Assembly: GCF_011040495.1 (NCBI RefSeq)
Contig: NZ_CP049037.1
Span: 2,728,001-2,792,000, forward strand
From: Pseudohalocynthiibacter aestuariivivens
Lineage (GTDB): Bacteria > Pseudomonadota > Alphaproteobacteria > Rhodobacterales > Rhodobacteraceae
DNA: 64,000 nucleotides
Direction of reading: 5' to 3'
The notes beneath the pieces were generated by a model. The model worked only from the letters and a program-made list of their open reading frames with translations, was not told where the DNA came from and did not search any database. Made by a program: the position numbers and the translations under genes. This document shows, piece after piece, positions 16,511 through 25,139 of the stretch. Positions within the stretch are counted from its first letter, which is position 1, and every line of letters starts with the position of its first letter.

Positions 16511-17883
16511 ACCGCGCGCACCTGCGGCTGTTGCCATTTCGCCGCCGGTTCAATCATCAGATCGTACAACGCCCAAACCAATGCATCGACGCGGTCCGGG
16601 CTACCTTTGCCCTCGAATCCGCGCACGGTCATGGCACACATCTGGTCCTCCAGCGCTCCCATGCCGCGCAAATGATGTACGCGTCCCTGCTCATATAGCG
16701 CGGCCACCGGCTCGGCGCGCGCACTCTTGCCGCGGCTGGCATGCACCGACCGGATCGGCACCATCTGATCCACCTGCCGCAGCACCTGCGCCACCATGTC
16801 GCCACCCTGATTGACTTCGGCCACCAGCCGGTCGGCCCCCCATGCCTGCATCGCGCCGATTGCGGCCTTGGCCCATGTCATCGGGCTGGCGGCACTGACG
16901 CTCGCGTCAGCCAGCACATAGGCGCGCCAGTTCTGGACCGGCCCTTGCGTGCAGGCTCCGACCACCACGATCCCGCATTCATCGGACGTGGATTTTCCCG
17001 TCACCGGCGGGTCCACCGCAACCACGATCCGGTCCATTTCCGGGGCCGTATCCCGACGCAAGGCTTCCAACGCGCCAGTTGTCCAGAGTGCCCCCTCGAC
17101 ATCCTCCAGCAAAACCCCTTCCAGCTCTTGCCGCCCCAGCCGCGTCCCGGCATAGCGCGCTTGCACTTCCTGTAGGAAACTGTCGGCCAGAAACGCCCGG
17201 TTCGCCTCGGTGGGCGCGCTCGTCACCACCGTCGTCGGCGCGTTCAGTATGTCTTTCAACACGCCGATATTGCGCGGCGTGGTGGTGATGCAGACCTGCG
17301 GTGTCTCGCCCAGCCGCAACCCAAATTGCAGCATGTCCCATGTCTCTCGCGCCTTCTTCCACTTGGCCAGCTCATCCACCCACGCCCCGTCGAATTGCGG
17401 CCCGCGCAGCGCCTCGGGGTCATGTGCGGAAAACACTTGGGCGACTGCACCGTTCGGCCAGATCAGCCGCTGCCGTGTGGCCTCCCAGACGGGTCTGCGG
17501 TCAGGGGGCGAGCAGGCCAGAATCCCGCTCTCCCCGAACACCATCACTTCGCGCACCTGCGCCACGGTTTCGCCGATCAGTGCGATGCGGTGTCGCAGAC
17601 CCGGATCGGTCGGACGCGATCCCTCGACCTGCGCGCGCACCCATTCGGCGCCCGCGCGCGTCTTGCCTGCGCCACGCCCGCCCATGATCGCCCAGGCGCG
17701 CCAGTCGCCGGTTGGCGGCAACTGGTGCGGCATTGCCCAGAACTCGAACAGATAGGGCAGTGCCAGCAACTCGCCGGGGTTTAGGCTATCTAGGAAATCC
17801 CTTTGGGCATTTGGCCCTTCTGAGGCGATCCAGACGGCACCCGATCGAATGTCGTGCGGCGTCGATATCAAGGGCGTACCCAT
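16507..17883 (-). CDS. GTA terminase large subunit g2
   Basis: The 458-residue packaging motor has an ATPase domain with Walker A GGRGAGKT at 68-75 and Walker B ending in Asp170-Glu171 ('DGAWVDELAKW'). A C-terminal RNase H-like nuclease domain begins at Asp291 ('IVVAVDPP'), with Asp301-Glu302 next. In GTAs this motor packs random pieces of host DNA. The ATG at 17883 has AAGGA 7 bases upstream; it starts inside the end of g1, a 98-base overlap. Its stop shares bases with the stop of the converging DMSP lyase gene. Confidence 0.95.
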   Translation of the reverse strand: MGTPLISTPHDIRSGAVWIASEGPNAQRDFLDSLNPGELLALPYLFEFWAMPHQLPPTGDWRAWAIMGGRGAGKTRAGAEWVRAQVEGSRPTDPGLRHRIALIGETVAQVREVMVFGESGILACSPPDRRPVWEATRQRLIWPNGAVAQVFSAHDPEALRGPQFDGAWVDELAKWKKARETWDMLQFGLRLGETPQVCITTTPRNIGVLKDILNAPTTVVTSAPTEANRAFLADSFLQEVQARYAGTRLGRQELEGVLLEDVEGALWTTGALEALRRDTAPEMDRIVVAVDPPVTGKSTSDECGIVVVGACTQGPVQNWRAYVLADASVSAASPMTWAKAAIGAMQAWGADRLVAEVNQGGDMVAQVLRQVDQMVPIRSVHASRGKSARAEPVAALYEQGRVHHLRGMGALEDQMCAMTVRGFEGKGSPDRVDALVWALYDLMIEPAAKWQQPQVRAV

Positions 17884-18127
17884 TGACGATTCCTTTTTCT
17901 TTCTTTTCGCGTTGCTCAAGTTTCACCTCGGTTTCGATCGCAAATTTCAGCCATTGCTTGATGTCGGTTATCAACCGACCGTATTTCGACACGTCTTCAC
18001 GGCTGTCAGTTCTCAGTTTGGTGTGAAGATCTTCCAGATCAGTGCGCATTTCGCACAATTGTCGTTTCAGCGATGCCACAGCATCGCTCAGCTCTCTTGG
18101 TCCCTCGTCGGGGGTAATCAATGTCAT
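17786..18127 (-). CDS. GTA small terminase subunit g1
   Basis: The 113-residue first gene of the cluster is helical and charged ('RELSDAVASLKRQLCEMRTDLEDLHTKL'), with 'KYGRLITDIKQWLKFAIETE', as in the RcGTA small terminase g1. GAGG lies 11 bases upstream of the ATG. The last 98 bases overlap the start of g2 in another frame. Transcription of the whole cluster should begin in the region to its right. Confidence 0.85.
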   Translation of the reverse strand: MTLITPDEGPRELSDAVASLKRQLCEMRTDLEDLHTKLRTDSREDVSKYGRLITDIKQWLKFAIETEVKLEQREKKEKGIVNGYALDIDAARHSIGCRLDRLRRAKCPKGFPR

Positions 18128-18435
18128 TTAGACTTATGCCTCATGCGTTTGCCTCGGTTTGCCCCTCCGCATCAGACACACGAAATTGCGACCCTCGGCT
18201 AACACCCGATTGTTGCGCATTCCGTCCATCCCGCATAGATCAACCTATACGGGAATAATGTGTGAATGTCAATATAATTGCTTTTTAAACAATGGGTTAC
18301 GGTCGGTGCGTAAAGGGTTTGTTAACCACTCCCTCTGCCATTCCACATCCCCGCGCTGCTCGCTATCACTGCGCACTGGTCCGGGGGCGGCGGCTCTGTT
18401 ATCCCGACAGGCAGATCCAAAACCGGAGATGCGCG
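18128..18435. promoter_or_regulatory. Divergent leader region between GTA g1 and xthA, with a CtrA-like box
   Basis: These 308 bases hold no gene that I can support. An AT-rich patch at 18253-18300 contrasts with its surroundings and suits a promoter. At 18311-18327 the sequence TAAA-N7-TTAACC differs at one base from the CtrA consensus TTAA-N7-TTAA(C). CtrA is required for GTA expression in R. capsulatus, so a role here is plausible but not shown. The region must also carry the xthA promoter. Confidence 0.45.
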
Positions 18436-19224
18436 ATGCCTTTCACCCTTGCCACATGGAACATCAACTCGGTCCGCCTGCGTGCGCCCATCGTTTGCAA
18501 GCTGCTCTCCGAAGAGGCCCCGGATATCCTGTGCCTTCAGGAATGCAAAAGCCCGGTGGACAAGATCCCCGTCGATGACTTTGCGGCCCTCGGCTACACC
18601 CACATGATCGCGCGCGGTCAAAAGGGCTACAACGGCGTCGCCATCCTGTCGAAGCTGCCGATCGAGGATATCGGCGATCAGGACTTTGCCGGTCTCGGCC
18701 ACGCACGCCACGTCGCCGGGCGGCTGGAAAACGGCACTATCATCCATAACTTCTACGTCCCCGCCGGCGGTGATGTGCCGGACCGCAACGTGAACGAGAA
18801 ATTCGGCCAGAAACTCGACTACCTCTCGGAAATGCGCGACTGGTTTCACGGCGACAAACCCCGCAAATCCATCCTTGTCGGCGACCTCAATATCGCCCCG
18901 CGCGAGGATGACGTCTGGTCGCACAAGCAACTGCTCAAGGTGGTCAGCCACACGCCGGTCGAGGTCGAGGCCTTCGCCGACGTGATGGCTGCCGGTGACT
19001 GGGCGGATGTCACCCGCAACGACATCCCCGACGGACGACTCTACAGCTGGTGGTCCTACCGCGCCCGCGATTGGGACACCGCCGACAAGGGCCGCCGCCT
19101 CGATCACGTCTGGGCCACCCCTGACATCGCCTCCGCCGCCCATTCCAGCCGCATCCTGCGCCCGGTCCGTGGCTGGGAAAAACCATCGGATCACGCGCCG
19201 GTCTTTGCCAGTTTCGATCTGTAA
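18436..19224 (+). CDS. xthA: Exodeoxyribonuclease III
   Basis: The 262-residue enzyme cuts DNA at abasic sites and degrades 3' ends during base excision repair. Seen motifs are 'WNINSVRLR' (Asn9/Asn11), 'LCLQECK' (Glu36), 'VGDLNIAPREDDVW' and the C-terminal 'RLDHVWAT' and 'SDHAPVFA', which form the Mg2+ and catalytic centre of the exonuclease-endonuclease-phosphatase fold. I chose the ATG at 18436, with GGAGA upstream; the longer frame adds a Cys/Arg-rich sequence not seen in the family. It is divergent from the GTA operon. Confidence 0.95.
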   Translation: MPFTLATWNINSVRLRAPIVCKLLSEEAPDILCLQECKSPVDKIPVDDFAALGYTHMIARGQKGYNGVAILSKLPIEDIGDQDFAGLGHARHVAGRLENGTIIHNFYVPAGGDVPDRNVNEKFGQKLDYLSEMRDWFHGDKPRKSILVGDLNIAPREDDVWSHKQLLKVVSHTPVEVEAFADVMAAGDWADVTRNDIPDGRLYSWWSYRARDWDTADKGRRLDHVWATPDIASAAHSSRILRPVRGWEKPSDHAPVFASFDL

Positions 19225-19251
19225 CACTGCCAACAGCTGCCGCGCCGCCTC

Positions 19252-19293
19252 AAAGACGTGGACAAGTCGGGATTTCCTGACCTGCGTCTTTTG
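19252..19293 (+). terminator. Probable terminator after xthA
   Basis: The outer stem AAAGACG/CGTCTTT (19252-19258 with 19285-19291) and an inner stem GTCGGGA/TCCTGAC (19266-19272 with 19275-19281) fold together, ending in a short T-run. It lies 28 bases after the xthA stop. Confidence 0.5.
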
Positions 19294-19337
19294 GCATAAG
19301 CTGCCCATATAACACCGGAATCAAAGAGGGCAGGGCA

Positions 19338-20825
19338 GTGCTCAAACTCACTAGACGCGCGGCATTGCTGGGCGGCGGCGCTTGGCTCGGGGCGTGGGCC
19401 ACACGACGATCCGCAACCGAGCTGCCCAATACCGCGGGCACCATATCTCTCGCCCCTACCGATACGCCGAACACGCTGAACGACGCCAGCGGCCTCAGCC
19501 AGACGCCGGTTTTCCGCCACATCACTCTGCAGGACGATCCCGGCGAAACGCTGATCACCGCCCTGCGCCGCGAAATCACCGAGGCCGCAGCCGAGGGGCG
19601 CCCCGTCAATGTCGGTGCTGCCCGCCACTCGATGGGCGGTCACGCCATCCCGCGCGACGGTCACGCCATCACCTATGACAATGGCGGGGTCGAGGTGAAT
19701 ACCGCCGAGCGCGTCATGCAGGTCCATGCCGGCGCGCGCTGGGGGCAAGTCATCGCAGCACTCGACCCGGTTGGCTTCGGGCCAAAGGTGATGCAGTCCA
19801 ACAATGACTTCGCCGTTGCCGCCACGTTCTGCGTCAATGCACACGGTTGGCCGGTGCGCATGGGGCCGATGGGTGCCACGGTGCGCAGCTTTGACATGGT
19901 GCTGCCGGATGGCGAACTGGTGACATGCTCGCGCACACATAATGTTGACCTCTTTGGCATGACGATGGGCGGCTACGGCCTGACCGGCGCGATCACCCGC
20001 ATGCAGGTCGAGGTTGTCCCGAACCAGCGTCTGAAACCGCAGTTCGACGAAATGTCTGCGACAGAACTGGGCACCCGTTTCATGGCCGCGCTGGCCGACG
20101 ATCAGATCAGCATGGCCTATGGTCGCCTCAATGTGGACCGTGGCGCATTCTTCGAACACGCGCTGCTGATTACCTACCGCCCGTCCGGTGATCAGGACGA
20201 TCTACCCGCCGCCGAAGGCTCGGGTTTGACCGCGCGCATGGCCCGTCATGTGTACCGCGCGCAACTGGGCAGCGAACGAACCAAACGGTTCCGCTGGTGG
20301 ACCGAAACCCGCCTTGGCCCGATGCTTGGCGGGGGGCGCGTCACCCGCAACAGCCTGCTGAACGAACCCGTCATCACCCTCGACGACCGTGACCCGCTGC
20401 GCACCGACATCTTGCACGAATATTTCGTCAGCCCCGACCGCTTTGCCGACTTCGTGACCACCTGCCGCGAGGTGATCCCGGCGTCGTATCAGCCGTTCCT
20501 CAACGTCACGCTGCGTTTTGTTGATGCCGATCCCGATAGCTGGCTGCCCTATGCCCAGACCCCGCGCATCGCTGCCGTCATGTCCTTCAGTCAGGAAATG
20601 ACCCAACGGGCCGAGGCCGACATGCAGCGCATCACGCGCGAACTGATCTACCGGGTGCTGGAAATCGGCGGCACCTACTATCTGCCATATCGTCCCCACG
20701 CCACTATCGGCCAATTCTCTGACGCGTACCCGCGCGCCCGGGTCTTTGCCGCCGCCAAACGACAGATCGACCCCAAGCTGACCTTTCGCAACGCCCTGTG
20801 GGACACCTATCTGGAGCCATTATGA
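19338..20825 (+). CDS. Tat-exported FAD-dependent oxidase (aldonolactone oxidase-like)
   Basis: The 495-residue protein begins with a twin-arginine-type signal ('LTRRAALLGGGAWLGAW'), so it is probably folded before export. A PP-loop FAD domain of the FAD_binding_4 type follows: 'NVGAARHSMGGHAIPRDGHA', 'VHAGARWGQVIAAL' and 'NNDFAVAATFCVNAHGW'. A C-terminal region resembles D-arabinono-1,4-lactone oxidases ('LPYRPHATIGQFSDAYP'). The substrate is not known; lactone or sugar oxidases are the closest match. It starts with GTG. The next gene overlaps it as ATGA, so the two are translationally coupled. Confidence 0.75.
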   Translation: MLKLTRRAALLGGGAWLGAWATRRSATELPNTAGTISLAPTDTPNTLNDASGLSQTPVFRHITLQDDPGETLITALRREITEAAAEGRPVNVGAARHSMGGHAIPRDGHAITYDNGGVEVNTAERVMQVHAGARWGQVIAALDPVGFGPKVMQSNNDFAVAATFCVNAHGWPVRMGPMGATVRSFDMVLPDGELVTCSRTHNVDLFGMTMGGYGLTGAITRMQVEVVPNQRLKPQFDEMSATELGTRFMAALADDQISMAYGRLNVDRGAFFEHALLITYRPSGDQDDLPAAEGSGLTARMARHVYRAQLGSERTKRFRWWTETRLGPMLGGGRVTRNSLLNEPVITLDDRDPLRTDILHEYFVSPDRFADFVTTCREVIPASYQPFLNVTLRFVDADPDSWLPYAQTPRIAAVMSFSQEMTQRAEADMQRITRELIYRVLEIGGTYYLPYRPHATIGQFSDAYPRARVFAAAKRQIDPKLTFRNALWDTYLEPL

Positions 20826-21226
20826 CCACCTTGCAGAAAATTTGCCTTGGCTATTTCGTCGCCCTGCTCGGCGCCGCCGCGCTGAACTATATCCCCGGCT
20901 TGACCGATGCGCAGGGCCTTGCCTTCGGGATCTTCGCGCTCGATCTGTTCGACGACGCCTTGCATCTGGCCTCCGCGCTCTGGGCGCTGATCGCCGCCTT
21001 GGTCAGCCACCGCGCGGCCAAAACATTCCTGATCCTCTTTGGTGCGCTCTATCTGGGGGACGGCGTGTTCGGGTTCTTCACCGGGTATGGCTTTCTCGAC
21101 TTCGGGATTTTCACCAACCCGTCTGCTGGAATGTCATGGACGCTGCTGCGCGTATTGGCCAACCTGCCGCATCTGCTGCTGGGCGGTGTTGCACTCTGGG
21201 CGGGATTGCGGGACCGCGGGCAATGA
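20822..21226 (+). CDS. Four-helix inner-membrane protein
   Basis: The 134-residue product has about four hydrophobic segments ('ICLGYFVALLGAAALNYI', 'GLAFGIFALDLFDDALHLAS', 'TFLILFGALYLGDGVFGFF' and 'LLLGGVALWAGL'). It lacks catalytic motifs and resembles DUF4383-like small membrane proteins in outline only. The ATGA overlap with the FAD oxidase gene suggests a joint function, perhaps as a membrane partner. Confidence 0.6.
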   Translation: MTTLQKICLGYFVALLGAAALNYIPGLTDAQGLAFGIFALDLFDDALHLASALWALIAALVSHRAAKTFLILFGALYLGDGVFGFFTGYGFLDFGIFTNPSAGMSWTLLRVLANLPHLLLGGVALWAGLRDRGQ

Positions 21227-21245
21227 CCTTGTGCCGGGTGCTGTG

Positions 21246-22301
21246 ATGCGCAGATTGCTGCGATGGACTGGTCGGCTGGCATTGCTGATGGTGGCGCTCA
21301 TCGCGGCACTGCTGCTGCCCGTAGGCTACGTCGAGGTGGCGTGCCGGGGCAATACGCCCACTGAACAGACCTATATACCGATCCTGTCCCCGGACCATCA
21401 CCGCCCCGAGGCACGCACCCTGCTGACCTACCCCGAATGGCACATCGTGCACGCCTATGATGACTACGCCGAGGTGATCGGTCAAAACGATCCGCATGCG
21501 TATGGTTTCCTGAACGCCATCGGCGGCTTCTGGTCCTCGCTCTGCGCAGTGTCACAGCAATCGGCCCAACATGGCGGCTTCGCGTGGGAGACCAAGCAAA
21601 TGGTCTATACCATCGGCGTCAGCTTTACCGCCGAACTGCTGGCCAAGGCCGCGTACGAGGAAACCATTGGCCGACTGTTTGCCATCCTGCGCGGCGAAAC
21701 TCGTGCGCCGCTTGATGATATTTCCGCAGACCAAGCAGCAGCTTACGCCAGATTCCTGCAACAGGTGCCGTGGTACAAATGGGATTTCAGATCGGATGCA
21801 CAGGCCCTCGGCACAGCCAGCAGCGGCAGCCTGCGCGATGTCGAACGTCGTATTGCGCTGGGGATCGAATATCGAACCAAAGCCGCCTATGCGGGTCTGA
21901 TCGAACAGGCCGTGGGACAGGTGGGCGCGGATAACATACGCTTGCGTATGTTACTGGTCGGGCTGTCCAGCGAAACACTGGGCGCTCTGCCCGATGTTCA
22001 GGTCATCGAAACCCGCCCCGAGGGGACCATTATCGAAACACCGCGCTACCGCGTCCTGACTGAGCTTTTGCAGGACATGGCCCTCGCGGGTGCCGACTTT
22101 GTCGAGATTGCAGGCAATGACGACATCCTACTGACCGCCACCTCCGCCAACCCGGCAGCGCCGGGCGCACTCCACAGCTTTGCCCGGCAGGGGTATGGCG
22201 ACCACCGGCACCTGATCCTGCTAAAGGTGCGCGACCTTGCCACGCGTCTGCGGACGATGCAGGGCAGTGACCTGAGGCTGGAGCATATCCATGACTATTA
22301 G
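21246..22301 (+). CDS. Hypothetical membrane-anchored protein of the FAD-oxidase operon
   Basis: The 351-residue product has one N-terminal membrane segment ('LALLMVALIAALLLPVGYVE'), then a large domain that should face the periplasm, with conserved-looking pieces 'LLTYPEWHIVHAYDDYAEVI', 'GFWSSLCAV' and 'YTIGVSFTAELLAKAAYEE'. I recognise no family function. The chosen ATG at 21246 is 19 bases after the preceding stop; a longer upstream frame is the shadow of the previous gene. It overlaps the next gene by 11 bases. Confidence 0.65.
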   Translation: MRRLLRWTGRLALLMVALIAALLLPVGYVEVACRGNTPTEQTYIPILSPDHHRPEARTLLTYPEWHIVHAYDDYAEVIGQNDPHAYGFLNAIGGFWSSLCAVSQQSAQHGGFAWETKQMVYTIGVSFTAELLAKAAYEETIGRLFAILRGETRAPLDDISADQAAAYARFLQQVPWYKWDFRSDAQALGTASSGSLRDVERRIALGIEYRTKAAYAGLIEQAVGQVGADNIRLRMLLVGLSSETLGALPDVQVIETRPEGTIIETPRYRVLTELLQDMALAGADFVEIAGNDDILLTATSANPAAPGALHSFARQGYGDHRHLILLKVRDLATRLRTMQGSDLRLEHIHDY

Positions 22302-22584
22302 GCGCTGGGCTCTGGCGTTGCTCTGTGTCTGCATCGGATGGCTGGCGATACTCTCTGCGGTGATGGTCCTCAGCGATGCAGCCCCCGGTGCAATCGTTCT
22401 GTTTCCGGCAGCGGATTTTACCCAACGCATCTCTGACGACGCGGCAATCGTCGGGGCAGGGGCCACATGGGTCGCGGTGCGCAGCGCGCAGCCGGGGCTG
22501 GGCCGCGCACTCTACCGTGCAGGTGGGCGGCTGGTGCTGCCTGCCGGACTGCCCGGTTGCCTGCCCTTGCCTGCCAGCCCCTGA
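22291..22584 (+). CDS. Small hypothetical membrane protein
   Basis: The 97-residue frame has an N-terminal membrane segment or signal ('WALALLCVCIGWLAILSAVM') and an Ala/Gly-rich C-terminus with two cysteines-to-proline turns near the end ('GLPGCLPLP'). It starts within the end of the preceding gene, so it probably belongs to the same operon. The assignment as a real gene rests on position, the overlap and the signal segment; I do not recognise it. Confidence 0.5.
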   Translation: MTIRRWALALLCVCIGWLAILSAVMVLSDAAPGAIVLFPAADFTQRISDDAAIVGAGATWVAVRSAQPGLGRALYRAGGRLVLPAGLPGCLPLPASP

Positions 22585-22666
22585 ACCGGCTCCCCCCTTG
22601 CAAGCGCGCCGCCGCTACGCCATGTAACGCGGGAATACGAAAACGCTGATTATGGGATGAAACCAG

Positions 22667-23581
22667 ATGATTGAACTTGGTGGCCAGACCCCCGCAAACG
22701 ACCTGATCAAGGATGTCTCCGAGGCCGAATTCATGGCCGAAGTTGTCGAGATGTCGCAAACTGTGCCCGTCATCGTCGATTTCTGGGCGCCGTGGTGCGG
22801 CCCGTGCAAGACGCTCGGCCCCGCGCTCGAGGCCGCCGTGACCAAGGCCAAAGGTGCCGTCCGTATGGCCAAGGTCAATGTCGACGAAAATCAGGGCATC
22901 GCGGGCCAGTTGCAGGTGCAATCCATCCCGACGGTCTATGCCTTCTGGAAGGGTCAGCCGATAGATGGCTTTCAGGGAGCAGTCCCACCCTCCGAAATCG
23001 ACGCATTCGTTGCGCGCGTCGCCGACGCCGGAGACGGCGTACCGGGCGAGGATAACGGGCTGGACGACGCGCTTGATGCTGCTGACGAAATGCTTGAGGC
23101 AGGCGCGGCCAGCGACGCGGCAGAAACCTATGCCGCGATTATTCAGGAGGACGCGAACAATGCCCGCGCCTACGCAGGCATGGCCCGCGCCCATCTGGCG
23201 CTCGACGACGTCGATCAGGCCGAAGCGATTCTGAACGGCGCGCCCGCCGAAATCAGCGCAGCCCCCGAGATCGAAGCGGCTCATGCCCAGATCGCGCTGG
23301 CACGACAGGCCGCCAATGCCGGTCCCGTGACCGAATTGCAGACCACCGTTGACGCCAATCCCGACGACCATCAGGCGCGGTTTGATCTCGCACAGGCTCT
23401 GCATGCCAATGGCCAGACCGCCGAGGCCGTCGATCAGTTGCTCGATCTTTTCCGCCGCGATCGCGACTGGAATGACGGCGCTGCCAAACAGCAACTCTTT
23501 ACCATTTTCGACGCTTTAAAAGCCAACGATCCCGTGGTTCTGGCCGGACGCCGCAAACTCAGCTCGATGATATTTGCCTGA
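22667..23581 (+). CDS. ybbN: Thioredoxin-fold TPR co-chaperone (YbbN/CnoX-like)
   Basis: The 304-residue protein has an N-terminal thioredoxin domain at about residues 14-110 with the active site WCGPC (Cys44, Cys47), so unlike E. coli CnoX it keeps a full redox pair. A C-terminal part from about 130 is made of TPR-like helices ('AAETYAAIIQEDANNARAYAGMA', 'LAQALHANGQTAEAVDQLLDL'). Such proteins protect clients from overoxidation and pass them to chaperones. It is followed by the Lon-substrate-binding-domain and Trm112 genes, a grouping common in alphaproteobacteria. Confidence 0.88.
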   Translation: MIELGGQTPANDLIKDVSEAEFMAEVVEMSQTVPVIVDFWAPWCGPCKTLGPALEAAVTKAKGAVRMAKVNVDENQGIAGQLQVQSIPTVYAFWKGQPIDGFQGAVPPSEIDAFVARVADAGDGVPGEDNGLDDALDAADEMLEAGAASDAAETYAAIIQEDANNARAYAGMARAHLALDDVDQAEAILNGAPAEISAAPEIEAAHAQIALARQAANAGPVTELQTTVDANPDDHQARFDLAQALHANGQTAEAVDQLLDLFRRDRDWNDGAAKQQLFTIFDALKANDPVVLAGRRKLSSMIFA

Positions 23582-23602
23582 CGGCGCGGGTGAGCTAGTG
23601 TC

Positions 23603-24250
23603 ATGGGCATGATCAACGCAGCCGACTTGCCAGATATCATTCCGCTCTTCCCGATTTCCGGTGCGCTGCTTTTGCCGCGCGCCCGCCTGCCTCTGCATCT
23701 GTTCGAGCCGCGCTATCTGGTGATGCTTGAGGATGTACTCAAAACGCCCCACCGCCTGATCGGCATGATCCAACCGAACGAGGTGCCGGGCCGCGATGGG
23801 CCGGGGCTGCACATGATCGGATGCGTCGGGCGCGTCACCCAGTTCTCCGAGACCGAAGATGGCCGCTACATGATCACGCTGACCGGTGCGTCGCGGTTCC
23901 GCCTGACCGAAGAGGTCGAGGGCTTTACACCCTACCGTCGTGCGCGCGTCTCATGGTCAGGCTTCGACCGCGATCTCGGGCCCGAAGAGGATGACCCGGT
24001 ATTCGACCGTGCGATGTTCCTGTCGCTCTTGCAGCAGTATCTGAGCGATCATGAATTGCGCACGGACTGGGAAAGTCTGGAAGAGGCAGATGATGAACTG
24101 CTGATCAATTCGCTGTCGATGCTGCTGGGGTTTGCCCCCGAGGACAAACAGGCCCTGCTCGAGGCCCCATCCCTGCGCACCCGGCGCGAGACACTCGTGA
24201 CCCTGATCGAATATACCATGCGCGGCGGCGCAGAAGAGGTGATGCAATGA
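23603..24250 (+). CDS. Lon substrate-binding-domain protein
   Basis: The 215-residue protein consists of the N-terminal substrate-binding domain of Lon protease alone: '[27 protein letters not shown]', 'IGMIQPNE', '[19 protein letters not shown]' and '[14 protein letters not shown]'. It has no ATPase or peptidase part. Its role is unclear; standalone versions are thought to bind unfolded proteins. It overlaps the next gene by four bases (ATGA). Confidence 0.9.
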   Translation: MGMINAADLPDIIPLFPISGALLLPRARLPLHLFEPRYLVMLEDVLKTPHRLIGMIQPNEVPGRDGPGLHMIGCVGRVTQFSETEDGRYMITLTGASRFRLTEEVEGFTPYRRARVSWSGFDRDLGPEEDDPVFDRAMFLSLLQQYLSDHELRTDWESLEEADDELLINSLSMLLGFAPEDKQALLEAPSLRTRRETLVTLIEYTMRGGAEEVMQ

Positions 24251-24438
24251 CCCAAGGCACCGAACAGCCCCGTTTCGACCGGCGCATGCTCGAGGCATTG
24301 ATTTGTCCGCAATCGCATCAAGGGCTGGAATATGACGCTGACGCGCAGGAACTGATCAGCCGTCGCGCCGGCCTCGCCTTCCCGATCCGCAACGGCATCC
24401 CGATATTGCTGGTCGATGAGGCCCGCGTGCTGGAGTGA
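24247..24438 (+). CDS. Trm112 family protein
   Basis: The 63-residue product matches the bacterial Trm112-like family ('[17 protein letters not shown]', '[20 protein letters not shown]'). Only one cysteine remains, so it probably does not bind zinc in the manner of the eukaryotic Trm112 partner of methyltransferases. AGAGG lies 7 bases before the ATG, which overlaps the preceding stop. Confidence 0.88.
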   Translation: MTQGTEQPRFDRRMLEALICPQSHQGLEYDADAQELISRRAGLAFPIRNGIPILLVDEARVLE

Positions 24439-24450
24439 GCGGACCAATGG

Positions 24451-24500
24451 CGCCCGAGGCTGGTTTCGCAAGGTGGGCGCCTCGGGCGGGGATATTTTCC
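24451..24500 (+). terminator. Terminator-like hairpin after the Trm112 gene
   Basis: CGCCCGAGGC (24451-24460) pairs perfectly with GCCTCGGGCG (24479-24488) around an 18-base loop, followed by GGGGATATTTTCC. It separates two converging genes and may serve both. The GATATTTT-type tail belongs to a motif that also occurs at other gene borders in this window. Confidence 0.6.
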
Positions 24501-24530
24501 GGCAAGAAGAAGGTAGGATACTAAAACCGC

Positions 24531-25139
24531 TTAGGGTATCAGCGCTTTGATCGCCGCCGCATGTTCCGGCTTCGCGCCCAATGTGTCAGCCGCAAGGGCA
24601 TGTGCCGTGGACATCAATGCCTCGGGGGCACATAGCGCATTTATCAGCCCCCAGCGTCCGGCAGTTTGTGCATCAATCTTTTGACCGGCCATCAGGATCA
24701 GCTTGGCGCGCGCCGGGCCGACCAATGCCGACAGGCGCGCCGGGTCCGAGGGTTGCGGCAAGAAGCCGAGCTTCATCACCGGGTAGAATATCTTTGCCCC
24801 CGGCACCGCGATGCGCAGGTCACAGGCCAGCACCATACCCATCGCGCCCCCCGCAACGGTCCCGTTCAGCGCCGCGATGCTGAGGCCGGGCAATGCCGCG
24901 ATGGCGCCAGACAGACGTTCCCATTCGGGGCTGGTGGCAAGCCCCTTGCGCGCGGCCTCCAGATCGGCCCCGGCGCTAAAGACGCGGCCCGCGCCTGTCA
25001 GGATCACCACGCGGGCATCTTGTGCCTCTTCGGCGATTTCGGCCAGTTCGGTCAGCATCTCGCCGGTCAGCGAGTTCGCCTTGTCGGGGCGATTGATCGT
25101 GATGGTCCAGACGCCGTCTGATTTGTCCAGATCGATCAT
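24531..25139 (-). CDS. Enoyl-CoA hydratase/isomerase family protein
   Basis: The 202-residue product has the crotonase fold: 'VWTITINRPDKANSLTGEML' near the start, the oxyanion-hole segment 'GAGRVFSAGADL' and 'AALNGTVAGGAMGMVLACDLRIA'. It is shorter than usual members (about 260) at the C-terminus. Substrate cannot be predicted; hydration or isomerisation of a CoA thioester is likely. Its start overlaps the stop of the SDR gene (ATGA), so the two form an operon. Confidence 0.85.
   Translation of the reverse strand: MIDLDKSDGVWTITINRPDKANSLTGEMLTELAEIAEEAQDARVVILTGAGRVFSAGADLEAARKGLATSPEWERLSGAIAALPGLSIAALNGTVAGGAMGMVLACDLRIAVPGAKIFYPVMKLGFLPQPSDPARLSALVGPARAKLILMAGQKIDAQTAGRWGLINALCAPEALMSTAHALAADTLGAKPEHAAAIKALIP

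Larger units (their letters stand above)
3311..18127 (-). mobile_element. Complete RcGTA-like gene transfer agent structural cluster (g1-g15) with one inserted gene
   Basis: Seventeen minus-strand genes follow the exact order of the Rhodobacter capsulatus GTA cluster: small and large terminase, portal, g3.5, prohead protease, capsid, connector, stopper, tail terminator, tail tube, g10, g10.1, tape measure, distal tail protein, hub, cell-wall peptidase and the TIM-barrel baseplate protein. Most neighbours overlap by 1-14 bases. No integrase, repressor, replication or lysis gene lies within it, as expected for a domesticated GTA rather than a prophage. All frames look intact. The one departure is a plus-strand DMSP lyase between g2 and g3. 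Head spike, lysis and GafA activator genes lie elsewhere in genomes of this group. Confidence 0.93.

Noticed and set aside
3311..18127. Reading the phage-like cluster as an intact prophage
   Set aside because: No integrase, repressor, replication or lysis genes and no attachment repeats were seen; gene order equals RcGTA.
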